From the NCBI GenBank assembly GCA_024742935.1, contig JANSXN010000014.1, forward strand, positions 1 through 51,123: a DNA stretch of 51,123 nucleotides, given 5' to 3'. Each line of letters opens with the position of its first letter. The first letter of the stretch is position 1. This DNA comes from Flavobacteriaceae bacterium. GTDB taxonomy: Bacteria > Bacteroidota > Bacteroidia > Flavobacteriales > Flavobacteriaceae. Shown piece after piece: positions 43,119 through 51,123 of this stretch. The position numbers and the translations under genes are program-made. Under the pieces are notes generated by a model. The model was not told the origin of the DNA and did not search any database. It saw only the letters and a list, made by a program, of their open reading frames with translations.

Positions 43119-43163
43119 AGTACCCATCCTTCTCCGCTTAGGGCGGATTCGGATGGCAAGGCA
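43119..43163 (-). repeat. Dispersed hairpin repeat H1, copy 4 (inverted)
   Basis: Reverse complement of the unit at 21426 with one or two differences (acccatcc / ttctccgc / gcggattc / ggatgg). It adjoins repeat H2 through aaattccaaattcc. A shortened core, tccgccttaggcgga, also lies at 44166-44180. Confidence 0.85.
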
Positions 43164-43169
43164 AATTCC

Positions 43170-43218
43170 AAATTCCACACGAGGCCACCGGCCGAACTGA
43201 GCGTTAGCTAAATTCCAA
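43170..43218 (-). repeat. Dispersed repeat H2, copy 2 (inverted)
   Basis: Reverse complement of 34012-34059 apart from two or three substitutions. Confidence 0.85.
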
Positions 43219-43245
43219 AATAAACTTAAAATACACTGGTTCACC

Positions 43246-43392
43246 GGTCATCGGTCATCGGTCATCCGTCATCCGTCATCTGTCACCCGTCACCCGTCTT
43301 CCGTCACCCGTCACCCGTCACCCGTCACCCGTCACCCGTCACCCGTCATCTGTCATCTGTCATCCGTCATCTGTCTTCGGTCATCCGTCACC
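43246..43392 (+). repeat. Heptamer array (SGTCAYC), 21 units
   Basis: Exactly 21 units of 7 bp with no indel: GGTCATC, CGTCATC, TGTCATC, CGTCACC, CGTCTTC and similar. The first base and positions 5 and 6 vary; GTC is constant. The array separates a lipoprotein terminator from the apt promoter. Confidence 0.95.
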
Positions 43393-43439
43393 CAAAAACT
43401 CACAAACAAACTCCCATTGCCCATTCCCCAAATCCTCCG

Positions 43440-43448
43440 TATCTTTAG
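43440..43448 (+). promoter_or_regulatory. Candidate -7 box TATCTTTAG for apt
   Basis: TAnnTTT match 17 bp before the apt ATG at 43466. Confidence 0.5.
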
Positions 43449-43465
43449 TCTCAAATACAGTCACA

Positions 43466-43978
43466 ATGAACTTACAGGATTACATTCGCACCATCAACGA
43501 TTTCCCCAAACCGGGTGTCGTTTTTAAAGACATCACGCCCCTGCTCAACAGTCCCGAGGCAACTACCGCTTGCTTAAACCAATTGCTGGCAATGTTGGGA
43601 GATCAAAAAATCGACAAGGTGGTGGGTATCGAGTCGCGCGGGTTTTTCTTTGCCACCTTAATGGCGCAAAAACTCAATGCCGGCTTTGTACCCATTAGAA
43701 AACCGGGAAAGCTGCCACACACCACCATCAAACGCAGTTATGCCCTCGAGTATGGCGATGACCATATCGAAATGCACATCGATGCCCTTGAAAAAGGAGA
43801 CCGGGTATTGCTGCACGACGATGTACTCGCCACCGGCGGAACTGCAAAAGCCGCCTGCGAACTCATCGAGCACCTGGGCGGCCATATCGTGCAATGTAAT
43901 TTTTTAATGGAACTGGAATTCCTGAACGGAAGGAATAAGATTGCAAACTATGATGTGCAGTCGGTTTTAAAGTTTTAA
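43466..43978 (+). CDS. apt: Adenine phosphoribosyltransferase
   Basis: 170 residues, standard length. It salvages adenine to AMP using phosphoribosyl pyrophosphate. The N-terminus PKPGVVFKDITPLL, the flexible-loop RKPGKLPHTTIKRSYALEYG near 75 and the PRPP-binding signature VLLHDDVLATGGTAKAA near 112 are all typical. It is a monocistronic unit between repeat arrays; its GC-rich coding sequence contrasts with the intergenic repeats. Confidence 0.96.
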   Translation: MNLQDYIRTINDFPKPGVVFKDITPLLNSPEATTACLNQLLAMLGDQKIDKVVGIESRGFFFATLMAQKLNAGFVPIRKPGKLPHTTIKRSYALEYGDDHIEMHIDALEKGDRVLLHDDVLATGGTAKAACELIEHLGGHIVQCNFLMELEFLNGRNKIANYDVQSVLKF

Positions 43979-43984
43979 AGAAAG

Positions 43985-44040
43985 TAGACGTGAGACATTA
44001 GACGTGAGACACTAGACTTGAGACAATAGACATAAGACTT
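43985..44040 (+). repeat. Four-unit 14-bp tandem repeat
   Basis: Units begin TAGACGTGAGACAT, TAGACGTGAGACAC, TAGACTTGAGACAA, TAGACATAAGACTT in exact 14-bp register, right after apt. Confidence 0.85.
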
Positions 44041-44252
44041 AAGAGTCTCTTCTCTATATTTAATATTCTATTTTCTATTTTCTAAAATTTTCCGGTCATC
44101 GGTCTTCCGTCTTCGGTCCAAAAAACAAACAGTCATTGCGAATGCCAACGCACGTGTCCTCCGAATCCGCCTTAGGCGGAGAAGGGGGTGTTGGGGTAAA
44201 GCAACCCCGTCATCTTCTCCACTAAAAAACTCAAAAACTCACCACTCACCCC

Positions 44253-45998
44253 CTACTTCACCATCACCTTCTTATGCACGTTGCCAAATTCACCGGTAAA
44301 GGTGACAAACAAAGTCCCTTTCCAGTTTGGATTCAGGTTGAGGGTAATTTTTCCGTTGCCGTTTTCGATAGTGTTTTCATACAATTGTTGTCCCAACACA
44401 TTGTGAATGCTGATGTTGATTTCACCAAGAATGTTGTTCAGGTTAAAAGAAACCTCATTGGAAGCGGGGTTGGGATAGGGTCCCACGATGTTGTTTTCTG
44501 CCCACTCCCCTGCTGAAAGGCTGGTAATCTCAAAAGTCCAAAAACCTTCGGGAGCTACCAGGGGTCTTGTTAAGGTCTTACCGGAATTGGCTTCCGCCCA
44601 AATATAATACTCAATACTCGTGGCACTTGATGGAACATTCAATTCGCTTACCCAAATGTCGTCATTGTCAAACGTCATGGCCGTTTCCTGAAAGTTGGTG
44701 TCTCCGGTTTCTCTCCAGAATACACTCGCTTCATTGATACCTGTATTGTGCTTGATCATGGCATCCACAGGAATACCAACCGTGGTGTTTGACTCCACAA
44801 TGGGTTGGTGCACAATCCACAGCGGGTCTGCCACACCAATAGCGTGTGTAATACAGTGAATCGCTCCACTTTGAGAAATCAAATTTTCTCCGGGATTGTC
44901 CACATCTATACCCACTATGGTATATCCGGGAAGTAATTCTTCATACTGCGCAAGTGCTGGGCCATCTACTTCAGGTCTGTAGGTAGGAACAATAACGGTT
45001 CCATTGACAAAAACCGAATTGGTATAGGTTCTGTAAAAGCCCCCGGTATCCGGATGGTTACCACCGGTACTGGGTGGTGCATCAATCCATTCAATTTTAT
45101 AATCGGTTCCAAAAGGCGATTGAAAGGTGGAGGTTACATAATCAATATTGGCTTCAATCTGCGGACCGTCTGCCACTCCGGTAGGGTATCTGCTCACCAG
45201 TAGGGTTTCTTCATCCAGCAACTTCATATGCATATCGATATGATCAATGGGGTCCCAAGGGGTTTGATCCATCTTGATATATCGTGTAATTCCCTGGTAA
45301 TTGAACATAATGTCATCAATATCAGCCTCGGTTTTGGGTGTGACTCCATAGGGGTTACCGGGCTCATTTTCTTCCAGAATTAATTTGGAAGCAAAAGCAG
45401 TTCCCATTCCGTCACTCATAAAATTCCCACCGGTATTCACCAGGTCATTGGTACCTGAATTGGTGCGGTAAATGGGAACACCCACATAATTGGCGTGAGC
45501 AACAGGCATTGCATTATCAAGTGGCCTTGGGCGGTTATAAATCCAGTCAACCAAAGCACGGTCTTCCACATCATTTTCATAAATGGTATTGCCGGCATAG
45601 TCTCGAATCCAAATCGTATTGCTGGGGGCATCGAGAAACTCAACCTGACTCATATCCACACCGTTTGAGTTAAGAAAAGAAGAAACAGTGGCCTGATTTT
45701 GAGTGGTGATTAGCACCTTACATTCTTCAACCGCTGCTTGTACAATCTGAAGCAATATATTTTGAAATTGATTGGTCCATCGTATGACCAAATATTCTAT
45801 TTCTTCCCACTCGGCCGCGGTTCGCACCGGAACACTGGGCGGGGGTGTGATTTGAGTACTTTTAAATTGAAAATCGGCTACGAGACCTTTTTCAGTCTCT
45901 GAAAGTCCTTTGGGCAATAGAGTCTCTTGCTGGGCCTGTATCTGAAATACTGTTGAAATCAACATACAACACAAAAGCACGGGAAATAACTTTTTCAT
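44253..45998 (-). CDS. Secreted agmatine-deiminase/PAD-type protein with type IX sorting domain
   Basis: 581 residues from the ATG at 45998 (MKKLFPVLLCC signal, ending IQAQQ); the frame reaches 46061 upstream. The catalytic domain (about 45-430) is a guanidine-modifying deiminase fold: WIRDYAG, TGGNFMSDG, HIDMHMKLL with the acid/His pair, and GAIHCITHAIG with the nucleophilic Cys. A linker of about 80 residues precedes the C-terminal 75-residue T9SS domain (YPNPASNEVSFNLNN to KKVMVK). It is exported, so its target is outside the cell: free arginine derivatives, or protein arginine as in the P. gingivalis PAD. Substrate unproven. Confidence 0.88.
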   Translation of the reverse strand: MKKLFPVLLCCMLISTVFQIQAQQETLLPKGLSETEKGLVADFQFKSTQITPPPSVPVRTAAEWEEIEYLVIRWTNQFQNILLQIVQAAVEECKVLITTQNQATVSSFLNSNGVDMSQVEFLDAPSNTIWIRDYAGNTIYENDVEDRALVDWIYNRPRPLDNAMPVAHANYVGVPIYRTNSGTNDLVNTGGNFMSDGMGTAFASKLILEENEPGNPYGVTPKTEADIDDIMFNYQGITRYIKMDQTPWDPIDHIDMHMKLLDEETLLVSRYPTGVADGPQIEANIDYVTSTFQSPFGTDYKIEWIDAPPSTGGNHPDTGGFYRTYTNSVFVNGTVIVPTYRPEVDGPALAQYEELLPGYTIVGIDVDNPGENLISQSGAIHCITHAIGVADPLWIVHQPIVESNTTVGIPVDAMIKHNTGINEASVFWRETGDTNFQETAMTFDNDDIWVSELNVPSSATSIEYYIWAEANSGKTLTRPLVAPEGFWTFEITSLSAGEWAENNIVGPYPNPASNEVSFNLNNILGEINISIHNVLGQQLYENTIENGNGKITLNLNPNWKGTLFVTFTGEFGNVHKKVMVK

Positions 45999-46210
45999 AG
46001 GTAAATTTTGAAACATACAATTAATTGATCGCATTTTTTGTGACATACAATTTCCAGGCAAGTAAAAGAAGTTGCCACTTTTTGGCCTTACTTAAGTCCA
46101 GTCGTTGCTTTGTAAAGCTGGGTAAAAGGAGCTTGTTGAGTTTTGCCAAAAGCTTGAAAACAGATTTTTTCACCCGCCTAAGTTACAAAATAAAGTGAAA
46201 AGAGTGAAAA

Positions 46211-46247
46211 CAAAAAAACCCTCTCCTAATCTAATAGAAGAGAGTTC
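46211..46247 (-). terminator. Probable terminator downstream of rpsT
   Basis: On the minus strand AACTCTC and GAGAGGGTT-like arms surround a ~13-nt loop and are followed by TTTTTTTG. The stem is imperfect. Confidence 0.55.
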
Positions 46248-46272
46248 AAATTCTTTAAATAAGTAGTTAACT

Positions 46273-46524
46273 CTATAAAGAGGCTACGTGTTTTGCCAGT
46301 TTTGATTTTAAATTGGCGGCTTTGTTATCGTGAATGATATTTTTCTTAGCCAATTTATCAATCATAGACACAACAGAAGGATACTGTTTTTCAGCCTCTG
46401 CTTTGTCTTCAGTTTCTTTCAATTTTTTGATTGCAGTTCTGGTTGACTTATGCTGATAACGGTTGATAACGCGTTTCGCTTCGCTGCTTCTAATTCTCTT
46501 TAACGCCGACTTGTGATTTGCCAT
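46273..46524 (-). CDS. rpsT: 30S ribosomal protein S20
   Basis: 83 residues, highly basic, three-helix bundle. The start ANHKSALKRIRSSEAKRVINRYQHKS and the alternating Lys/Ala pattern with AKKNIIHDNKAANLKSKLAKHV at the end are typical of S20, which binds 16S rRNA in early assembly. It lies just downstream (on the minus strand) of two tRNA-Glu genes, so readthrough of the tRNA transcript is possible. Confidence 0.96.
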   Translation of the reverse strand: MANHKSALKRIRSSEAKRVINRYQHKSTRTAIKKLKETEDKAEAEKQYPSVVSMIDKLAKKNIIHDNKAANLKSKLAKHVASL

Positions 46525-46557
46525 TTGTACTTTTCTTAATTTGTAATTCGTTGTTTG

Positions 46558-46629
46558 TAGTCCGTAGGGGAATCGAACCCCTGTTACCAGGATGAAAACC
46601 TGGCGTCCTAACCCCTAGACGAACGGACC
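46558..46629 (-). tRNA. tRNA-Glu (anticodon TTC), copy 1
   Basis: 72-nt cloverleaf on the minus strand: acceptor GGTCCGT with ACGGACT (terminal G-U pair), anticodon stem CCAGG/CCTGG with loop TTTTCAT (anticodon TTC), T stem CAGGG/CCCTA-side pairing with loop TTCGATT. Identical to the copy at 46695-46766. Confidence 0.95.
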
Positions 46630-46694
46630 GTTTGTTTTGGGTGTTTTAGTTTAGCAAAAACCCTAAATAAAACATTCACTATTTCAATTCTTTG

Positions 46695-46766
46695 TAGTCC
46701 GTAGGGGAATCGAACCCCTGTTACCAGGATGAAAACCTGGCGTCCTAACCCCTAGACGAACGGACC
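46695..46766 (-). tRNA. tRNA-Glu (anticodon TTC), copy 2
   Basis: Same sequence as the copy at 46558-46629, 65 bp upstream in transcription order; a tandem duplication that raises tRNA-Glu dosage. Confidence 0.95.
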
Positions 46767-46843
46767 ATGCACTTTTAATTGCGGATGCAAAAATACAATT
46801 ATTTTTGAAAGCTACAATTGCTTAACAAACTTTTTTATTTTTT

Positions 46844-48319
46844 TTAATAGGCTTTCGCGAAAAGCACCCTTTTTACAGAGGGTTTGCCACTATAAACACA
46901 ACTGCCTTCCTCCTGTTTTCCATCCAACGGAATGCATCTTATGGTGGCTTTGGTTTGGTTTTTAATGAGTTCTTCCGTCTCGGCTGTGCCGTCCCAATGA
47001 GCACTTAAAAAGCCTCCCTTGGTTTCCAAAACATGCTTAAATTCATCAAAAGTGTTTACCTCTGTGATACTTTCATTTCTGAATTTAAGTGCCTTGTCAA
47101 AGAGGTTTGATTGAATCTCTTTCAATAAAGCTTCCAGAGTGTCTGCCAAACCTTCTCTTTCAATAATTTCTTTTGTAAGGGTATCTCTGCGTGCAACTTC
47201 CACCGATTTATTTTCCAAATCCTTGGGACCAATCGCAATGCGCACCGGCACGCCTTTGAGTTCATATTCATTGAACTTCCATCCGGGTTTGTGGGTGTCT
47301 CGCTTATCGAGTTTTACTCTAATTCCTTTCGCTTTAAGCTCGTTTACTAAGGTTTCTGCTTCTGCACAAACAGCATCATACTGCTCATCACTGCGGTAAA
47401 TGGGAACAATCACAACCTGATCAGGCGCCAGATTTGGCGGAATCACCAAGCCGTTGTCGTCGCTGTGGGTCATCACCAAAGCCCCCATCAAACGCGTAGA
47501 AACGCCCCAGGAGGTTGCCCACACATAATCAAGCTTCCCGTCACGGTCTGCAAATTTTACGTCAAAAGCTTTTGCAAAATTCTGTCCTAAAAAATGCGAG
47601 GTTCCTGCCTGTAATGCCTTTCCATCCTGCATCAAAGCCTCTATACAATAGGTTTCCAAAGCGCCTGCAAATCGTTCACTCTCAGTTTTCGTTCCTTTAA
47701 TCACAGGGATCGCCATAAAGTTTTCGGCAAAATCAGCATACACGTTCATCATTTGCTCAGCCTCTTCAATGGCTTCCTGCTTGGTGGCATGTGCCGTGTG
47801 CCCTTCCTGCCATAAAAATTCGGCAGTTCTTAAAAACAAACGCGTGCGCATTTCCCAGCGCACCACATTGGCCCATTGGTTAACGAGTATGGGCAGGTCT
47901 CTGTAAGACTGTACCCACTTTCGGTAGGTATCCCAAATGATGGTCTCTGAGGTGGGTCTTACAATGAGCTCTTCTTCCAGCTTGGCGTCTGGATCCACTA
48001 TGATACCACTTCCATCTTCTGCATTTTTGAGCCTGTAGTGAGTAACCACAGCACATTCTTTGGCAAAACCATCAACGTGACTGGCTTCTTTACTGAAGTA
48101 GGATTTTGGGATGAACAATGGGAAATAAGCGTTTTGATGACCGGTTTCCTTAAACATACGGTCAAGCTCTGCCTGCATTTTTTCCCAGATAGCATACCCA
48201 TAAGGTTTAATGACCATACAACCCCTCACACCAGAGTTTTCAGCTAAATCTGCTTTGACAACCAACTCGTTGTACCATTTTGAATAATCTTCTCCCCTTG
48301 TGGTTAAATTCTTTCCCAT
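46844..48319 (-). CDS. proS: Prolyl-tRNA synthetase, archaeal/eukaryotic (type 3) form
   Basis: 491 residues. It attaches proline to tRNA-Pro. The short form lacks the inserted editing domain of typical bacterial ProRS. Class II motifs are visible: the dimerisation start [19 protein letters not shown], motif 2 at [23 protein letters not shown] (in outline), TSHFLGQNF near 245 and motif 3 at [15 protein letters not shown]. The anticodon-binding domain follows [14 protein letters not shown] near 300, and the C-terminus ends in the zinc-fold remnant [19 protein letters not shown]. Probably cotranscribed with tRNA genes downstream or separate. Confidence 0.96.
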   Translation of the reverse strand: MGKNLTTRGEDYSKWYNELVVKADLAENSGVRGCMVIKPYGYAIWEKMQAELDRMFKETGHQNAYFPLFIPKSYFSKEASHVDGFAKECAVVTHYRLKNAEDGSGIIVDPDAKLEEELIVRPTSETIIWDTYRKWVQSYRDLPILVNQWANVVRWEMRTRLFLRTAEFLWQEGHTAHATKQEAIEEAEQMMNVYADFAENFMAIPVIKGTKTESERFAGALETYCIEALMQDGKALQAGTSHFLGQNFAKAFDVKFADRDGKLDYVWATSWGVSTRLMGALVMTHSDDNGLVIPPNLAPDQVVIVPIYRSDEQYDAVCAEAETLVNELKAKGIRVKLDKRDTHKPGWKFNEYELKGVPVRIAIGPKDLENKSVEVARRDTLTKEIIEREGLADTLEALLKEIQSNLFDKALKFRNESITEVNTFDEFKHVLETKGGFLSAHWDGTAETEELIKNQTKATIRCIPLDGKQEEGSCVYSGKPSVKRVLFAKAY

Positions 48320-48423
48320 ACCTTTAAGATTGGCATAAATATTGTGTTAAATGTGTTAAAGTATTCTTTGCTTTTTGCAAAACTACTTAAATTTATAGTG
48401 TTGAACAATTAAAAACCGTTGTT

Positions 48424-49413
48424 ATGAAAACTTATACAAATAATAATTTCTTTTACAGGCTACTTGCTGTTGCCGTGCTAAGCGTTGTCTTGGTTTCCTG
48501 CGGCACCTCAAGAGAGACCGCTTTTAACGACAACGACGGTATTTACAACAATACATCAAACAATGATAGCTATGATACCGAAGAAGTTGATAAAAATTAT
48601 TACAAACAATATTTCCAAACCAAAGCAAAGGCCTATTCTGAAATTCCGGAAGAAAATGTAATTTTTACAGATATCGATGCCTATACTTCCACCGATGCTT
48701 ACATAGATGAAGAAGGTGTGATTCACGAAGAGTATTCAAACGAATATGAATCCTATGGTGCCTGGGGTGAAACCTCTGAAGTATCTATCAATATTTATTC
48801 AAATCCCGGTTTTGGGTATTACAATTACTGGCACAGACCTAACTGGTGGTATGGAAGTGGCTGGGGTATCTGGGGATATGGTGGTTTCTACAGTCCTTTT
48901 TGGGGCTATGGTCATCCTTATTACTGGTCTCCCTGGGGCAGTGGTTATTATTATGCATACAACCCTTACCACAACCCTTATTACAACCCTTACTATGGCG
49001 GATACTCAAACTATGTGGCTTACAACAGAGGAAGACGCAATACAGACTACAACAGATCAAACCGCTCTGTCAACCGGGGTACAAATGCATCAACTCGTTC
49101 AAACAGAAGCTACTCGAGATCTGAGGCAAACCGAAGAATCGATAACAGCAGCCGTTCTCAAAATGTGAGAAGCAATTCTACACAGCGTTCAAGAACAAAC
49201 ACAACCCGAAAAGCACCCACTCAAAGAAGTCAAAGTGTGAGGGGATCAAACAATTCGAGAAATTTTCCCTCTACAAACACTTCGCGTTCCACAAACACAC
49301 GAAGTTCCGGAACGACAACTAGCCGAGGAGGCTCAAGTGTTCGCTCAAGCAGCGGGACTTCCTCCCGTTCTGGCGGTGGTACAAGCAGCAGAGGTCGAGG
49401 CGGCAGAGGATAA
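48424..49413 (+). CDS. Tyr/Gly-rich lipoprotein with a Ser/Arg/Asn-rich tail
   Basis: 329 residues. Lipobox VSCGTS follows an N-terminal hydrophobic stretch (to about residue 26). Residues about 105-200 are very rich in Tyr, Trp, Gly, Pro and Asn, including NPYHNPYYNPYYGG; residues about 200-329 are low-complexity Ser, Arg, Asn and Thr ending in GRGGRG. The first part (30-100) is acidic and polar. This pattern suggests an adhesive or matrix-binding outer-surface protein, but no family is recognised. It starts an operon with the porin-like gene 34 bp downstream. Confidence 0.75.
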   Translation: MKTYTNNNFFYRLLAVAVLSVVLVSCGTSRETAFNDNDGIYNNTSNNDSYDTEEVDKNYYKQYFQTKAKAYSEIPEENVIFTDIDAYTSTDAYIDEEGVIHEEYSNEYESYGAWGETSEVSINIYSNPGFGYYNYWHRPNWWYGSGWGIWGYGGFYSPFWGYGHPYYWSPWGSGYYYAYNPYHNPYYNPYYGGYSNYVAYNRGRRNTDYNRSNRSVNRGTNASTRSNRSYSRSEANRRIDNSSRSQNVRSNSTQRSRTNTTRKAPTQRSQSVRGSNNSRNFPSTNTSRSTNTRSSGTTTSRGGSSVRSSSGTSSRSGGGTSSRGRGGRG

Positions 49414-49447
49414 AATTCGCAAAGTCTAATTCAAAAAATCAATCCAA

Positions 49448-50971
49448 ATGAAAAGAATCTATTTCTTGGTCATACTGTTCTTGGCTTGCCCAATCTTAGT
49501 TGCTCAAAGCGTCGTGGATGCACTGAGGTACAGTTCAGAAAGTTTACACGGAACCGCGCGTTACAGTAGCATGAGTGGTGCTTTTGGAGCACTGGGCGGC
49601 GACTTGTCTGCCATCCAAATCAACCCGGCAGGCTCAGCTGTATTCCTGAACAGTACCGCCGCAGTTTCACTTTCTTTAAGCGATGTTAAAAATGAAACCA
49701 ACTACTTCAACACCGCAAACAAAACCTTCAATACCGATTTAAGTTTCAATCAAGCCGGAATGGTCTTTGTTTTTGATACAGGAAATCAGGATTCTGCCTG
49801 GCGTAAATTTACACTGGGATTGAATTTTGAAATGACAAACAATTTTGACGATGCTTTTTTTGCGTCGGGCCAAAGCACAACGTCCATTGATGAATATTTT
49901 TTAGGGTATGCACAAGGGGTTCCACTGGATTTACTGCAACTGCAATCGGGCGAGACCATATCAAGTTTGTACCGGTTTTTAGGTGAAACGGAAGGCTTTG
50001 GGGCACAGCAAGCCTTTTTGGGCTACCAGTCATTTATCATTGACCCTGTTGATTTTGAAAACCCAAACAACACCTCTTATGTTTCAAATCTTGCTGCCGG
50101 ACCCAAAAATCAGGAATACAGCAAACAAACCTCCGGTTACAATGCCAAGTTTACCATCAATTTGGGAACTCAAATCAATGACAATTTATTTCTGGGACTC
50201 AATCTTAACTCACATCTCATTGATTACAGGGAATCCACTTTTTTCTTTGAAAGTAACTCAAACTCACAAAGCCTGGTGAATCAAATTGGCTTTAGAAACA
50301 ATCTGGCGGTTATTGGAGATGGTTTTTCAGCTCAATTCGGGCTCATTACAAGAGCAACAGAGTTTTTTAGATTTGGACTTACTTATGACACGCCCACCTG
50401 GTATGCCATACTGGAAGAAACCAATCAGGCAATTTCAACCATTAGAACAAAAGAGGGTGAAAGTATCACAGAACGTATTCAACCCAATATCATCAATATT
50501 TATGAAGAATACAGACTCAGAAGTCCCGGAAAACTCTCAGCGAGTATGGCCTATTTATTTGGCACAAATGGACTTATAAGTGTTGACTATTCCTATAAAG
50601 ATTATTCAACTATGCGTTTTAGTCCCGGTGACATTGCAGCATTTGCTCAAGAAAATACTAAAATAGACGACTTATTTAAAGGAGCTTCTACCTTTAAAAT
50701 TGGGGGTGAATACAGACTCAACCAACTCAGTTTGCGGGGCGGGTTTCAATTTGAAGAAAGCCCCTATAAAAACACTGAAACAATGGATGATTTAAGCGGG
50801 TTTTCTCTGGGCCTTGGATATAATTTTGGGTCTTTCAAAGTGGATTTGGCATACGCCAGAACAGAACAGGAAAGAAAGGAACAGTTTTTTCCAAACAGTG
50901 CCTTTACCAATGCAACCCTGGTAAATACTACTGAAAACTTCTTTACACTAACCACAAATTTTACCTTCTAA
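49448..50971 (+). CDS. Outer-membrane beta-barrel, OmpP1/FadL/TodX-like
   Basis: 507 residues. A signal peptide (1-20, ending LVAQ) precedes a barrel with the family N-terminus (SVVDALRYSSESLHGTARYSSMSGAFGALGGDLSAIQINPAGSAVF in outline), alternating hydrophobic strands and a C-terminus ending in an aromatic residue (LTTNFTF). The hatch-like N-terminus and Gly/Asn-Pro-Ala-Gly signature are those of OmpP1/FadL proteins that take up hydrophobic substrates. A strong terminator follows. Confidence 0.88.
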   Translation: MKRIYFLVILFLACPILVAQSVVDALRYSSESLHGTARYSSMSGAFGALGGDLSAIQINPAGSAVFLNSTAAVSLSLSDVKNETNYFNTANKTFNTDLSFNQAGMVFVFDTGNQDSAWRKFTLGLNFEMTNNFDDAFFASGQSTTSIDEYFLGYAQGVPLDLLQLQSGETISSLYRFLGETEGFGAQQAFLGYQSFIIDPVDFENPNNTSYVSNLAAGPKNQEYSKQTSGYNAKFTINLGTQINDNLFLGLNLNSHLIDYRESTFFFESNSNSQSLVNQIGFRNNLAVIGDGFSAQFGLITRATEFFRFGLTYDTPTWYAILEETNQAISTIRTKEGESITERIQPNIINIYEEYRLRSPGKLSASMAYLFGTNGLISVDYSYKDYSTMRFSPGDIAAFAQENTKIDDLFKGASTFKIGGEYRLNQLSLRGGFQFEESPYKNTETMDDLSGFSLGLGYNFGSFKVDLAYARTEQERKEQFFPNSAFTNATLVNTTENFFTLTTNFTF

Positions 50972-50993
50972 ATCGTTGGATTTAAACCAAATA

Positions 50994-51027
50994 AAGAGCC
51001 ATTTTCTTGATAGAAAATGGCTCTTTT
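50994..51027. terminator. Strong bidirectional terminator
   Basis: AAGAGCCATTTTCT and AGAAAATGGCTCTT form a perfect 14-bp stem around TGAT, with a short A-run on the left and T-run on the right. It separates the barrel gene from a convergent minus-strand gene. Confidence 0.92.
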
Positions 51028-51052
51028 AATTCTATATAAAAGGTTTATTACT

Positions 51053-51123
51053 TTATCTCTTCAATGTAAAATGTGCTCTAAATTCCTTTTCTCTGTCGTC
51101 TTCCCGATAGACCACTCTAAACC
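51053..51123 (-). CDS. 3' end of an unidentified minus-strand gene (partial)
   Basis: From the right edge the minus strand reads about 23 codons ending EKEFRAHFTLKR and a TAA at 51053-51055, just past the shared terminator. The frame is open to the window edge and its stop lies at a natural distance from the terminator. Too little is present to identify the protein. Confidence 0.6.
   Translation of the reverse strand, partial: FRVVYREDDREKEFRAHFTLKR

Noticed and set aside
43246-43392. Could the heptamer array be a CRISPR?
   Set aside because: Units are 7 bp with no spacers and no cas genes nearby.
48746-49168. Alternative frames (140 and 92 codons) in the Tyr/Gly-rich lipoprotein gene
   Set aside because: They arise from the low-complexity codons of the real gene, which has a lipoprotein signal and continues in its own frame.

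Overview
The window comes from a member of the Bacteroidota, almost certainly a flavobacterium (Flavobacteriaceae or a close relative). The evidence is two proteins with C-terminal type IX secretion sorting domains, many lipoproteins, promoters of the TTG-N19-TAnnTTTG type instead of E. coli-like boxes, few Shine-Dalgarno sequences, an archaeal/eukaryotic-type prolyl-tRNA synthetase, and typical families such as DUF4199, BT_3928, DUF1599 and YozG/DUF2975. There is no rRNA, CRISPR array, transposase or integrase gene.

Layout. 1-5.2 kb: DUF4199 protein, dolichol-phosphate-type glycosyltransferase, phosphohexomutase and an MsbA-like ABC exporter (envelope and sugar metabolism). 5.7-7.2 kb: an ECF sigma factor, a membrane anti-sigma-like protein and a small secreted sensor-like protein, in one operon. 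7.2-21.2 kb: a beta-propeller lipoprotein, an RsmB-type rRNA methyltransferase, a secreted endonuclease I, a YozG/DUF2975 pair, a TPR protein broken by a frameshift near its end, M28 and M1 peptidases, a FAS1 lipoprotein and a large TolB-amidohydrolase. 21.5-28.7 kb: a housekeeping run, folP (divergent), DUF1599, BT_3928-DUF6624, an orphan DppB-like permease, tpiA, prmA and clpS, interrupted by a four-helix-bundle gene lying in dispersed repeats. 28.8 kb: tRNA-Arg(ACG), followed by two partial copies of its own 3' end. 29.6-41.1 kb: an accessory region with an AT-rich orphan, a TPR histidine kinase and response regulator pair, an HU-like protein, a four-unit 22-bp repeat array, a PD-(D/E)XK/DUF4268 protein, an unknown 750-residue membrane protein and a single-chain type IIG restriction-modification enzyme. 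41.2-51.1 kb: small lipoproteins among dense intergenic repeats, apt, a secreted agmatine-deiminase-like protein, rpsT, two tRNA-Glu genes, proS, a Tyr/Gly-rich lipoprotein and a FadL/OmpP1-like barrel.

Most interesting: (1) the mosaic type IIG enzyme, whose AT-rich target-recognition half joins a GC-richer half right after NPPYG, and which carries an in-frame REP-like palindrome between its nuclease catalytic residues; (2) the DUF4268 nuclease, unknown membrane protein and RM cluster as a candidate defence island beside exactly phased 22-bp repeats; (3) a four-helix-bundle gene bracketed by perfect 18-bp inverted repeats that belong to a dispersed hairpin repeat family; (4) exactly phased 7-, 8- and 14-bp intergenic arrays; (5) the TPR frameshift. 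All functional statements are read from sequence by eye; no database search was run.
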